Shown here: piece after piece, positions 1 through 6,725 of the stretch | Layout of the letters: each line of letters opens with the position of its first letter | How positions within the stretch are numbered: position 1 is the stretch's first letter | NCBI GenBank assembly: GCA_030452025.1 | Contig: JAKDNC010000073.1 | Location: forward strand, 1 to 10,391 | Length of the DNA: 10,391 nucleotides | Source of the DNA: Nocardioides sp. | Lineage (GTDB): Bacteria > Actinomycetota > Actinomycetes > Propionibacteriales > Nocardioidaceae | Direction: 5' to 3' | The notes under the pieces: model-generated | What the model was told of the DNA's origin: nothing | Seen by the model: the letters and a program-made list of their open reading frames with translations, nothing else | The model's database searches: none | Program-made: the position numbers and the translations under genes

Positions 1-1189
1 CTTCGTCGCGAACCGGCACGAGCACGGTCGCGATCAGCGGGAAGACGGCCGAGGCCGCGAAGATCGCCGGGTAGCCCCACTGGGTGACGGCAAGGCCGGC
101 GACCGGAGGCACCGCTGAGGCGGCGAGGAACTGCGCCGTGTTCTGCGCGCCGAGCGCTCGACCGGACCAGAACGGTCCCGCGCGTTCGGCCACCGCGGTG
201 AACGCGAGACCGTTGTCCGCGACCGTGATCGCGGTGGCCGCGACCATCAACCAGGCGGCGATCGGGGACTCCACCGACGCCGAGAGGCCGAGCAGGAGCA
301 TGCTGACGGCCGCCGCGATGGCGACCCAGCGCAGCGGAGTCATCCGGCTGCCCACCATGTCGGAGAGCTGGCCGGCGAGGATCCGGCCGACGGCTCCGGC
401 GATCTGGGCGGAGGCGACCAGTGCGCCGGCCGCCGCCGGCGACCAGTCGAGGTCCTGGACCAACCAGACCAGGGCGTAGGTCCAGACCAGGAACTGCGGG
501 ATGACCAGCAGCACCGAGACTCCGTGGACCCGGGGCAGGAAGGAATCCTCTCGGTAGGGGTTCGGCGCGGCCACCCGCGTCCGGTCCGGTCGCGGCGGGT
601 CGAGAACCACGGTCAGAACGGCGACTGCTGCCAGGGCCGTGGCGATGGTGGGGATCCACAGGGCCGTCGCCACGCCGTGCTGGTCTGCGACAACGGCGAT
701 GCTGATCGCGGCCACCCCGACGCCGACCGGTTGGGCCATCTGTCGGATGCCCATCGCCAGGCCACGACGCTCGGGCGGGAACCAGCCGACCACGACCCGG
801 CCACTGGCCGAGTTCGCCGAGGCGGCGAAGGCGCCGCCGAGGAAGAGGGTGGCGGCGAGCACGAGGATCGAGTCGACCTGAGTGCTGGCCACGCCGAGCG
901 CCGTCGTACCCACCAAGCCTGTGATCAACACGAACCGCTCCCCGCGACGGTCGACCACGAGGCCCCACAGGACCAGTGTCAGCATCACCCCGATGGTGGG
1001 TGCCGCAGCGAGCGCGCCGGCGCCTGCAAGGGACATGCCCCGCTCGTCGTGCAGCACAGGAATCAGGAACGCGGGACCGTGGATCACCACGGCGCAGGCG
1101 GCCTGGGCGCAGGTGCTCGCCGCCAGCATCGCCCAGCGGCGGGCAGTGCTGACCTGCTCTGAATCGAGCTTGCCCGCGGCGATGGTCAC
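1..1189 (-). CDS. MFS transporter, C-terminus cut by window edge
   Basis: An uninterrupted minus-strand frame of 396 codons runs off the left edge. My translation gives about ten or more strongly hydrophobic segments. A major-facilitator motif A (GLVVDRRGER, residues 76-85) follows the second helix, a longer hydrophilic loop (PPRPDRTRVAAPNPYRED) marks the join of the two six-helix halves, and a related motif (GQLSDMVGSR) starts the second half. The family moves small solutes across the inner membrane by proton-coupled exchange or symport; the substrate cannot be read from sequence. At 396 visible residues against a usual 400-430, little is missing. The start is uncertain: GTG at 1189 is used because it gives a typical short cytoplasmic leader, but TTG at 1201 and GTG at 1246 are in frame, and none has a good ribosome binding site. 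It is divergent from the PhzF gene. Family assignment is firm, function unknown. Confidence 0.85.
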   Translation of the reverse strand, partial: MTIAAGKLDSEQVSTARRWAMLAASTCAQAACAVVIHGPAFLIPVLHDERGMSLAGAGALAAAPTIGVMLTLVLWGLVVDRRGERFVLITGLVGTTALGVASTQVDSILVLAATLFLGGAFAASANSASGRVVVGWFPPERRGLAMGIRQMAQPVGVGVAAISIAVVADQHGVATALWIPTIATALAAVAVLTVVLDPPRPDRTRVAAPNPYREDSFLPRVHGVSVLLVIPQFLVWTYALVWLVQDLDWSPAAAGALVASAQIAGAVGRILAGQLSDMVGSRMTPLRWVAIAAAVSMLLLGLSASVESPIAAWLMVAATAITVADNGLAFTAVAERAGPFWSGRALGAQNTAQFLAASAVPPVAGLAVTQWGYPAIFAASAVFPLIATVLVPVRDE

Positions 1190-1332
1190 GGGACCAGTCA
1201 ACGCCCCCGCGGGTCGGCGTAGGGGTTCCGTCTCGCAACGTGGCACTTGGGTCGTGATCTGCAATGTCCGTTGGTGGAGCAGGGTCGGTTCGCAGGGTGG
1301 CGGTCGGGGCGACCACGGTGCAGGACGTCGGG

Positions 1333-1369
1333 AAGCCGGACCGGGGCCTTCCGGCGGCGGGTCCGGCTT
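1333..1369. promoter_or_regulatory. Dyad in the spacer between the MFS gene and the PhzF gene
   Basis: AAGCCGGACC (1333-1342) and GGTCCGGCTT (1360-1369) are perfect 10-base inverted repeats around a 17-base centre. The dyad lies between two divergent genes, about 68 bases upstream of the likely PhzF -10 hexamer, so it is upstream of both genes rather than at a gene end. A regulator binding site or a structured leader of the MFS transcript are both possible. The dyad is seen directly; its role is inferred. Confidence 0.4.
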
Positions 1370-1436
1370 GGGTTGTGAACTCGACAACTGCCTCGATTCT
1401 CGGCGGCACTCGAGCAGCGGGCGGATCGGAGCCCCG

Positions 1437-1449
1437 TAGGTTTGGCACA
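1437..1449 (+). promoter_or_regulatory. Likely leaderless promoter of the PhzF gene
   Basis: TAGGTT (1437-1442) fits the actinobacterial -10 pattern TAnnnT. It is followed by exactly six bases and then the ATG at 1449, so transcription would start at the A of the start codon. No ribosome binding site is needed in such genes, and only a weak purine run is present. I see no clear -35 box at 16-19 bases upstream. Confidence 0.5.
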
Positions 1450-2285
1450 TGACCAGCTTCGACTTCTCCCAGGTGGATGTGTTCGCCCCGTCGCCGATGA
1501 CGGGCAACCCGGTCGCCGTCGTGCACGACGCGACCGGGCTCTCCGACGAGCAGATGGCGGCCTTCGCAAGCTGGACCAACCTGTCCGAGACGACGTTCCT
1601 GCTTCCGCCCGAGGATCCGGGTGCCGACTACCGGCTGCGGATCTTCACACCGGGCGACGAACTCCCCTTCGCCGGCCACCCGACGCTGGGCAGTGCGCAT
1701 GCCTGGCTGGAGCGCGGAGGTACGCCGGCCGGGGACGGGCGGGTCGTCCAGGAGTGCGGCATCGGGCTGGTCGAGCTCCGGCGCGAAGGCGACCGCCTGG
1801 CGTTCCGTGCGCCTGAGTTGCTGCGGTCAGGGCCGGTCGACGACGCCACACTGGGCCAGGCCGTCGAGGCCCTGGGGATCTCGGAGGACCGTGTCCTCGA
1901 CGTGAACTGGGTCGACAACGGACCCGGCTGGCTCGGCCTGCACCTTGCGTCCGCAGCCGACGTACTCGCCATCCGGCCGGATGGTGCTGCGATGGGTGAC
2001 CTGCGCATTGGCGTGATCGGGCCGCACGCGGTGGCAGGACCGGCCGACTACGAGGTGCGTGCCTTCGTGCCGTCGATCGGCGTCGACGAGGATCCGGTCA
2101 CCGGCAGTTTGAACGCCGGCTTCGCGGTCTGGCTCTCCGGCGGCGCGCTGCCGGCCGACTACACGGTCCGACAGGGGACCGTTCTCGGCCGCCGAGGGGA
2201 CGTCCGGATCAGCACCGATCACGACGGCACCCGGTGGGTCGGTGGCGCCAGTCGCACCCTGGTCCGAGGTGCCGTCGAGCTCTGA
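1449..2285 (+). CDS. PhzF family isomerase/epimerase
   Basis: The 278-residue product has the hallmarks of the PhzF / diaminopimelate-epimerase-like fold across its length, and the length is normal for the family. GNPVAVV (19-25) is followed by NLSETTF (44-50) with the conserved catalytic glutamate E47, then GDELPFAGHPTLGSA (69-83) with conserved H77, and DEDPVTGSLNAGFAVWL (213-229) in the second lobe. PhzF of phenazine synthesis isomerises a dihydro-hydroxyanthranilate by acid-base catalysis through that glutamate; most relatives have unknown small-molecule substrates. The protein should be cytosolic. No phenazine gene is nearby, so phenazine synthesis is not implied and no symbol is given. 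ATG 1449 is preferred because it sits directly after a TAnnnT hexamer and gives the usual N-terminus (F-x-Q-V-D-V-F). The gene stands alone, divergent from the MFS gene. Confidence 0.9.
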   Translation: MTSFDFSQVDVFAPSPMTGNPVAVVHDATGLSDEQMAAFASWTNLSETTFLLPPEDPGADYRLRIFTPGDELPFAGHPTLGSAHAWLERGGTPAGDGRVVQECGIGLVELRREGDRLAFRAPELLRSGPVDDATLGQAVEALGISEDRVLDVNWVDNGPGWLGLHLASAADVLAIRPDGAAMGDLRIGVIGPHAVAGPADYEVRAFVPSIGVDEDPVTGSLNAGFAVWLSGGALPADYTVRQGTVLGRRGDVRISTDHDGTRWVGGASRTLVRGAVEL

Positions 2286-2305
2286 GAATTGGCGCGTCGG
2301 TCGAC

Positions 2306-2400
2306 TTGGTCCCCAGACCCGCGGCGTTCCGTGCGTTGTGCATGACCTGGGCCCTGTCGGACCTGCACACTGCACGGAATGCCGGGGGTATCGGGGCCGG
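2306..2400. terminator. Long imperfect hairpin between convergent genes, likely bidirectional terminator
   Basis: Arms 2306-2334 and 2372-2400 form 29 position pairs: 22 Watson-Crick, four G-U and three mismatches. The innermost 13 positions (2322-2334 with 2372-2384) are unbroken except for one wobble. After a two-base internal loop the stem continues with TGTGCA (2337-2342) and TGCACA (2364-2369), leaving a 21-base apical loop. It occupies most of the 125-bp gap between the 3' ends of the PhzF gene and the membrane-anchored protein gene, so termination of both transcripts is the simplest role. There is no T-run, which is common for actinobacterial hairpins. It is much longer than a usual terminator. 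Confidence 0.5.
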
Positions 2401-2410
2401 GACGGGGGGC

Positions 2411-3169
2411 TCAGCCGCGCAGCTCGGGCCCGCCGGAGTCCACGGTGTTCCCATCGGGGTTGCGCAGGCTCCCGTCTGGGTAGGTCAGCGTTCCGTCGGC
2501 GTTGACCACGGTCCCCTCCGGGTGCTGGACCTGGGGCTGAAGCGGACCCCCGGTGGTGTCACGCGCGGCGTGGCTCCCCGTGCCCGCGGACGGGGCGGGG
2601 TTGGCGGCCGGGGTGGCCCCGGCAGGCGGAGTGGCTCCCGGGTTGGCATGCGGAGGCGGAGTGGCCCCGGGAGTAGCGGCTTCCGGAGTGGCCCCGGCAG
2701 GGGGAGTGGCAGTGGGAGTGGGAGTGGCCCCGGCAGGGGGAGTTGCTCCCGGAGTGGGCACTGGAGTGGCCCGGGTGTGGTTGCCAGCGCCCGGTTGCGT
2801 CGGCTCAGGCGGCTTCGGTTCGTAGCCCTTCGCCTTGTGGTTCACGTCGGGGTCGAGGCGATCCGCCTCGCGGACACGGCCCTCCACACCGGCCTGCTCC
2901 TGGTCGAGCGCCTGCTGCTTCTTGGCGGCCTGGGCCTCGGCGCGCTCTGCCTCGACCCGCTTGCGGTCCGCCTCGGCCTGGGCCTCCCGAGCCTCGTGGT
3001 CGGTTTCGCCGAGGCTGCCGACCCGCGCAGCGGCATCGGAGCGGAGTTCACCCGCCCGGGCTCGGCGCACTTCGGCCTTCCTGCGGCTCATCAACATGCC
3101 GATCACTGCGAGCAGGATCAGGACGACGACAACGACGACGACGATCCAGATGATGGTGCTGGTCTCCAT
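2411..3169 (-). CDS. Membrane-anchored coiled-coil protein with Pro/Ala/Thr repeats
   Basis: The 252-residue product has one N-terminal membrane helix (about 6-26, very Val/Ile/Leu rich). A basic stretch (29-38) follows, so the N-terminus is probably outside and the bulk cytoplasmic by the positive-inside rule. Residues 40-105 are rich in Ala, Glu, Arg and Gln and look like an alpha-helical coiled coil, ending in READRLDPDVNHKAKGY. Residues 133-190 are a Pro/Ala/Thr low-complexity region with three GATPPAGATP-type repeats. The tail has three short DG repeats (NADGTLTY, PDGSLR, NPDGNT, 223-242). I know this architecture from actinobacterial hypothetical proteins but no defined function. ATG 3169 is chosen because GGAGG lies six bases upstream and it begins exactly at the membrane helix. 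The frame stays open far upstream, but that part is only antisense to hutH. It is divergent from hutH. Confidence 0.8.
   Translation of the reverse strand: METSTIIWIVVVVVVVLILLAVIGMLMSRRKAEVRRARAGELRSDAAARVGSLGETDHEAREAQAEADRKRVEAERAEAQAAKKQQALDQEQAGVEGRVREADRLDPDVNHKAKGYEPKPPEPTQPGAGNHTRATPVPTPGATPPAGATPTPTATPPAGATPEAATPGATPPPHANPGATPPAGATPAANPAPSAGTGSHAARDTTGGPLQPQVQHPEGTVVNADGTLTYPDGSLRNPDGNTVDSGGPELRG
2612..2750 (-). repeat. Degenerate direct repeats encoding GATPPAGATP units
   Basis: Three near-identical copies of about 26-30 bases sharing the core GTGGCCCCGGCAGG on the plus strand start near 2612, 2688 and 2724. On the coding strand each reads Gly-Ala-Thr-Pro-Pro-Ala-Gly-Ala-Thr-Pro or a shortened form. 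Shorter GGAGTGG units lie between them. The copies are in frame, which suggests expansion by slippage or recombination inside the gene. Confidence 0.7.
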
Positions 3170-3175
3170 GAGATT

Positions 3176-3180
3176 CCTCC
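3176..3180 (-). promoter_or_regulatory. Strong ribosome binding site of the coiled-coil membrane protein
   Basis: On the minus strand GGAGG is followed by AATCTC and ATG (start at 3169). This is the best Shine-Dalgarno match in the window and fixes the start of a gene whose frame stays open for another 484 codons upstream. Confidence 0.75.
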
Positions 3181-3291
3181 CACCTGATGTGGGCCGATTG
3201 GCCCCGTTCGGGTTGTGCCGGTGTGCCCGAGGCGAAGTGACGCCTCTCCATTCGCAACCTTGCACTGCCTCGGCGTCGAACGCGAGGGTTA

Positions 3292-3325
3292 TCTCGGATC
3301 CGAGACGTGGAGACGGTGCCGTCTC
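3292..3325. promoter_or_regulatory. Two adjacent palindromes upstream of hutH, candidate operator
   Basis: TCTCGGATCCGAGA (3292-3305) is a perfect 14-base palindrome. GAGACGG and CCGTCTC (3310-3316 and 3319-3325) form a perfect 7-base inverted repeat around TG. The sequence GAGACG occurs three times: 3302-3307 and 3310-3315 direct, 3320-3325 inverted. The second palindrome ends 27 bases before the hutH ATG. Hut genes are commonly controlled by a regulator responding to urocanate or histidine, so an operator is plausible, but no regulator gene is in the window. Upstream, TTGCAC (3260-3265) with GAGGGT 18 bases later (3284-3289) is a weak promoter candidate. Confidence 0.45.
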
Positions 3326-3352
3326 TGGCGCCCGGGAGTCGCCGGGAGTTGG

Positions 3353-4906
3353 ATGGCGGACATGGAGAACGTAGAAGTCAGCACTGGTCCGGTCACCTTC
3401 GAGCAGCTCGTCGCCATCACCCGCGACGGCGCCGGCGTCACCCTCGGTGAGCCGGCGCGTACGGCGATCAACGGGGCCCGCGCGGTCGTCGAGGAGCTCG
3501 CCGCCGGGACCACGCCGGCCTACGGCATCTCCACCGGATTCGGCGCGCTGGCCACCCGCCACATCCCCACCGCGATGCGGGCCCAGTTGCAGAAGTCGCT
3601 GGTGCGCTCCCACGCCGCCGGCTCCGGGCCCGAGGTCGAGCGGGAGGTCGTGCGCGGCCTGATGCTGCTCCGCCTCTCCACGCTGGCGACCGGGCACACC
3701 GGCGTACGCCTGGAGACTGCGCAACTGCTCGCCGACCTGCTCACCCACGGCATCACCCCGGTGGTGCGCGAATACGGCTCGCTCGGCTGCTCCGGCGACC
3801 TCGCGCCGCTCTCGCACTGCGCGCTCGCCCTGATGGGCGAGGGAGAGGTGCGCGACGCCGCCGGCACCCTGATGCCGGCCGACGAGGCCCTGGCCGCTGC
3901 GGGCCTCACACCCGTGGAGCTCGAGGCGAAGGAGGGCCTCGCGCTGATCAACGGCACCGACGGCATGCTCGCCATGTTGGTGATGGCGATCAGTGATCTC
4001 CGGATGCTGCTCCGCACCGCCGACATTGCCGCGGCGATGTCGGTCGAGGGCCAGCTCGGCACCGACCGGGTCTTCGCCCCCGAGTTGCAAGCGATCCGAC
4101 CACACCCCGGCCAGGCACTCTCCGCGGCGAACCTGACCGCGCTCCTCAAGGACTCCGGCGTGGTTGCCTCTCACCGCGGGCCCGACTGCAACCGCGTGCA
4201 GGATGCCTACTCCCTGCGCTGCTCGCCGCAGGTGCACGGCGGGGCCCGGGACACAGTCGAGTACGCCGCCCAGGTCGCCGGCCGCGAGCTCGACAGCGCC
4301 GTGGACAACCCGGTTGTGCTGGCCGAGGAGGGGCGGGTGGAGTCCAACGGCAACTTCCACGGCGCCCCGATCGCCTACGTCCTGGACTTCCTGGCGATCG
4401 TCGCCGCCGACGTCGCCTCGATCGGGGAACGCCGCACCGACCGGTTCCTCGACAAGGCACGCAACCACGGGCTCAACCCGTTCCTGGCCGACGACCCCGG
4501 CGTCGACTCGGGCCTCATGATCGCGCAGTACACCCAGGCCGCGATCGTCTCCGAGCTCAAGCGTCTGGCCAATCCGGCGTCGGTCGACTCGATTCCGTCC
4601 TCGGCGATGCAGGAGGACCACGTGTCAATGGGTTGGTCGGCCGCCCGCAAGCTGCGCCGTTCCGTGGATGGGCTGACCCGGGTGGTCGCCATCGAGGTGC
4701 TCACCGCAGCCCGGGCCCTGGACATGCGGGCGCCGTTCGAGCCGTCACCCGCCACCGGGGCCGTCGTACGCGTGCTGCGTGAAGCCGGTATCGAGGGCCC
4801 CGGACCCGATCGTCATCTTTCGCCCGAGATCGAGAAGGCGGTCGAACTGGTCGCCTCGGGCGCCGTGCTGGCCGCCGCTGAAGAAGTGGTCGGAGAGCTC
4901 GCATGA
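3353..4906 (+). CDS. hutH: Histidine ammonia-lyase
   Basis: HutH removes ammonia from L-histidine to give trans-urocanate, the first step of histidine breakdown, as a cytosolic homotetramer. The 517-residue product is full length for the aromatic amino acid lyase family. The MIO cofactor tripeptide, formed by self-cyclisation, is in GSLGCSGDLAPLSHC as C146-S147-G148; many members have Ala-Ser-Gly, but Cys in the first place is, from memory, usual in actinobacterial HutH. Other active-site segments are intact: YGISTGFGALA near residue 60, QDAYSLRCSPQVHGG, SNGNFHGAP, and SSAMQEDHVSMGWSAARK with the conserved glutamate. ATG 3353 is chosen because GGGAG lies four bases upstream; ATG 3362 is an equal alternative and would place the tripeptide at 143-145, close to Pseudomonas numbering. 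It is followed by hutU after 139 bp, with candidate operators upstream. Confidence 0.97.
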   Translation: MADMENVEVSTGPVTFEQLVAITRDGAGVTLGEPARTAINGARAVVEELAAGTTPAYGISTGFGALATRHIPTAMRAQLQKSLVRSHAAGSGPEVEREVVRGLMLLRLSTLATGHTGVRLETAQLLADLLTHGITPVVREYGSLGCSGDLAPLSHCALALMGEGEVRDAAGTLMPADEALAAAGLTPVELEAKEGLALINGTDGMLAMLVMAISDLRMLLRTADIAAAMSVEGQLGTDRVFAPELQAIRPHPGQALSAANLTALLKDSGVVASHRGPDCNRVQDAYSLRCSPQVHGGARDTVEYAAQVAGRELDSAVDNPVVLAEEGRVESNGNFHGAPIAYVLDFLAIVAADVASIGERRTDRFLDKARNHGLNPFLADDPGVDSGLMIAQYTQAAIVSELKRLANPASVDSIPSSAMQEDHVSMGWSAARKLRRSVDGLTRVVAIEVLTAARALDMRAPFEPSPATGAVVRVLREAGIEGPGPDRHLSPEIEKAVELVASGAVLAAAEEVVGELA

Positions 4907-4926
4907 GCCTGCGCCCCTGCCCCGTT

Positions 4927-5023
4927 GCGTCCTGCGTTCCGGACGCCACCACGACCACCTCGCAGGACGCTCTTCAAGACGTCCTGCGGTGCGGTCGCCC
5001 CGACAGCCCGTTCGCAGGACGTC
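4927..5023. repeat. Four alternating inverted copies of a 9-mer between hutH and hutU
   Basis: CGTCCTGCG and its complement CGCAGGACG occur four times in the spacer, strictly alternating in orientation: 4928-4936 (+), 4961-4969 (-), 4980-4988 (+), 5013-5021 (-). The gaps are 24, 10 and 24 bases, so the array is symmetric about its centre. Extended matches show that copy 1 pairs with copy 2 over 10 bases (4927-4936 with 4961-4970). Copy 3 pairs with copy 4 over 11 bases (4978-4988 with 5013-5023). Copies 2 and 3 could instead form a 9-bp hairpin with a 10-base loop. The transcript could thus switch between two side hairpins and one central hairpin, or the DNA could be a regulator array. An alternative small hairpin joins 4927-4932 and 4941-4946. 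No T-run follows any stem. Confidence 0.65.
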
Positions 5024-5028
5024 CCACG

Positions 5029-5040
5029 AGAAGGAAGCTG
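5029..5040 (+). promoter_or_regulatory. Ribosome binding site of hutU
   Basis: The purine-rich run AGAAGGAAG ends about 8 bases before ATG 5046 and fixes that start in a frame that stays open upstream into hutH. It begins a few bases after the last inverted-repeat copy, so a 3:4 hairpin would sit just upstream without covering it. Confidence 0.6.
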
Positions 5041-5045
5041 AACCG

Positions 5046-6722
5046 ATGACCACCAACCCCCGCCTGCCCATCCACGCCGCCACCGGCACCGAGCTCTCCG
5101 CCAAGTCGTGGCAGACCGAGGCCCCCCTGCGGATGCTGATGAACAACCTGGACCCCGAGAACGCGGAGCGCCCTGAAGACCTCGTGGTCTACGGCGGCAC
5201 CGGCAAGGCCGCACGCAACTGGGAGTCCTACGACGCACTGGTGCGGACGCTGCGTGACCTCGAGGACGACGAGACGATGCTCGTCCAGAGCGGCAAGCCG
5301 GTGGGCGTCATGCGCACCCACGAGTGGGCGCCGCGGGTGATGATCGCCAACTCCAACCTGGTCGGCGACTGGGCCAACTGGGAGGAGTTCCGTCGGCTCG
5401 AGGATCTCGGACTGACGATGTACGGCCAGATGACCGCCGGGTCGTGGATCTACATCGGCACCCAGGGCATCCTGCAGGGGACCTTCGAGACATTCGCAGC
5501 AGTGGCGGACAAGCGATTCGACGGGACGATGGCCGGAACGATCACGCTGACCGCCGGCCTCGGTGGCATGGGCGGCGCCCAACCACTCGCCGTGACGATG
5601 AACGACGGGGTCGCGATCTGCATCGAGTGCGACCAGACGCGGATCACCCGACGGGTCGAGCACCGCTTCCTCGACGTGCAGGCCGACTCGATGGAGCACG
5701 CCCTCGAGCTGGCCGTCGAGGCCAGGGACGCCCGCAAGCCGCTGTCCATCGGAGTCCTGGGCAACGCCGCGGAGATGGTGCCGGCGCTGCTCGAACAGGA
5801 CGCGCCGATCGACATCGTGACCGACCAGACCTCGGCCCACGACCCGCTGTTCTACCTGCCCGCCGGGGTGGCGTTCGAGGACTGGGAGGCCGAGCGCGCC
5901 AAGGATCCCGCCGGCTTCACCAAGGCTGCACAGGCCTCGATGGCCGCTCACGTGCGGGCGATGGTCGAGTTCCAGGATGCGGGAGCCGAGGTGTTCGACT
6001 ACGGCAACTCCATCCGTGACGAGGCCCGAAAGGGGGGTTACGACCGCGCGTTCGAGTTCCCCGGCTTCGTTCCGGCCTACATCCGGCCGCTGTTCTGCGA
6101 GGGCAAGGGCCCGTTCCGTTGGGCCGCGCTCTCCGGCGACCCGGCCGACATCGCCGCCACCGACCGCGCGATCAAGGAACTCTTCCCGGCTGATGCGAAG
6201 CCGGAGTACGCCCGCCTGCACAAGTGGCTCGACATGGCCGCCGAGCGGGTCTCCTTCCAAGGGCTGCCGGCACGCATCTGCTGGCTCGGGTACGGCGACC
6301 GGCATCGCGCCGGGCTGAAGTTCAACGAGATGGTGGCCTCGGGGGAGCTGAAGGCGCCGGTCGTGATCGGTCGCGACCACCTGGACTGTGGCTCGGTGGC
6401 CTCGCCCTACCGCGAGACCGAGTCGATGCTCGACGGCTCCGACGCGATCGCCGACTGGGCGCTGCTGAACGCACTGGTCAACACCGCCTCCGGAGCGACC
6501 TGGGTGAGCATCCACCACGGCGGTGGGGTCGGCATGGGTCGGTCCATCCACGCCGGCCAGGTCTGTGTCGCCGACGGCACCGACCTGGCCGCGCAGAAAA
6601 TCGAGCGCGTGCTCACCAACGACCCGGGCATGGGCGTGATCCGGCACGTCGATGCGGGCTACGACCGGGCCGACGAGGTGGCGAGGGAACGCGGCGTACG
6701 CATCCCGATGCGCGAGGGCTGA
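5046..6722 (+). CDS. hutU: Urocanate hydratase
   Basis: HutU (urocanase) adds water to urocanate to form 4-imidazolone-5-propionate, using tightly bound NAD+ as an electrophile; it is a cytosolic dimer. The 558-residue product is full length. It has the characteristic N-terminus (WQTEAPLRMLMNNLDPENAERPEDLVVYGGTGKAARNW in outline), the segment GSWIYIGTQGILQGT, the glycine-rich NAD-binding loop GLGGMGGAQP (171-180), FDYGNSIRDEA, and PARICWLGYGDR with C412, matching the conserved active-site cysteine near 410 of the Pseudomonas enzyme. The C-terminal part (SIHHGGGVGMGRSIHAGQ) is also typical. It follows hutH in the same direction and probably shares its transcript, although the structured 139-bp spacer leaves room for separate control. 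Its stop lies 3 bp from the stop of a convergent gene, so no hut gene follows. Confidence 0.97.
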   Translation: MTTNPRLPIHAATGTELSAKSWQTEAPLRMLMNNLDPENAERPEDLVVYGGTGKAARNWESYDALVRTLRDLEDDETMLVQSGKPVGVMRTHEWAPRVMIANSNLVGDWANWEEFRRLEDLGLTMYGQMTAGSWIYIGTQGILQGTFETFAAVADKRFDGTMAGTITLTAGLGGMGGAQPLAVTMNDGVAICIECDQTRITRRVEHRFLDVQADSMEHALELAVEARDARKPLSIGVLGNAAEMVPALLEQDAPIDIVTDQTSAHDPLFYLPAGVAFEDWEAERAKDPAGFTKAAQASMAAHVRAMVEFQDAGAEVFDYGNSIRDEARKGGYDRAFEFPGFVPAYIRPLFCEGKGPFRWAALSGDPADIAATDRAIKELFPADAKPEYARLHKWLDMAAERVSFQGLPARICWLGYGDRHRAGLKFNEMVASGELKAPVVIGRDHLDCGSVASPYRETESMLDGSDAIADWALLNALVNTASGATWVSIHHGGGVGMGRSIHAGQVCVADGTDLAAQKIERVLTNDPGMGVIRHVDAGYDRADEVARERGVRIPMREG

Positions 6723-6725
6723 GCC

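Noticed and set aside
1228..1234. CCGTCTC upstream of the MFS gene, matching one arm of the hutH dyad
   Set aside because: A single 7-base half-site without a partner; close matches also occur inside coding sequence, for example around 6729 and 7066.
84..1439. Plus-strand open frames across the left edge
   Set aside because: They are Arg/Ala/Pro/Ser-rich shadows of the minus-strand MFS transporter, whose hydrophobic helices and motif A are clear.
1449..2285. Phenazine biosynthesis locus
   Set aside because: Only one PhzF-family gene is present. The family is broad, and no phzA/B/D/E/G or related gene is in the window.
3189..3246. Small hairpins GGGCC-GATT-GGCCC and GAGGCG-AAGTGA-CGCCTC in the divergent spacer
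   Set aside because: Stems of five or six G/C-rich pairs are common by chance at this base composition, and nothing else marks them as functional.
3170..4621. Minus-strand frame of 484 codons continuous with the coiled-coil membrane protein gene
   Set aside because: It is antisense to hutH and follows its codon periodicity; the translation is Arg/Gly/His-rich without any family feature, and a strong GGAGG site with ATG at 3169 marks the true start at the membrane helix.
4974..6647. Minus-strand open frame of 557 codons opposite hutU
   Set aside because: Open antisense frames of this size are expected in GC-rich genes with G/C third positions. The hutU frame matches a known enzyme end to end, and the antisense product has no recognisable motif.
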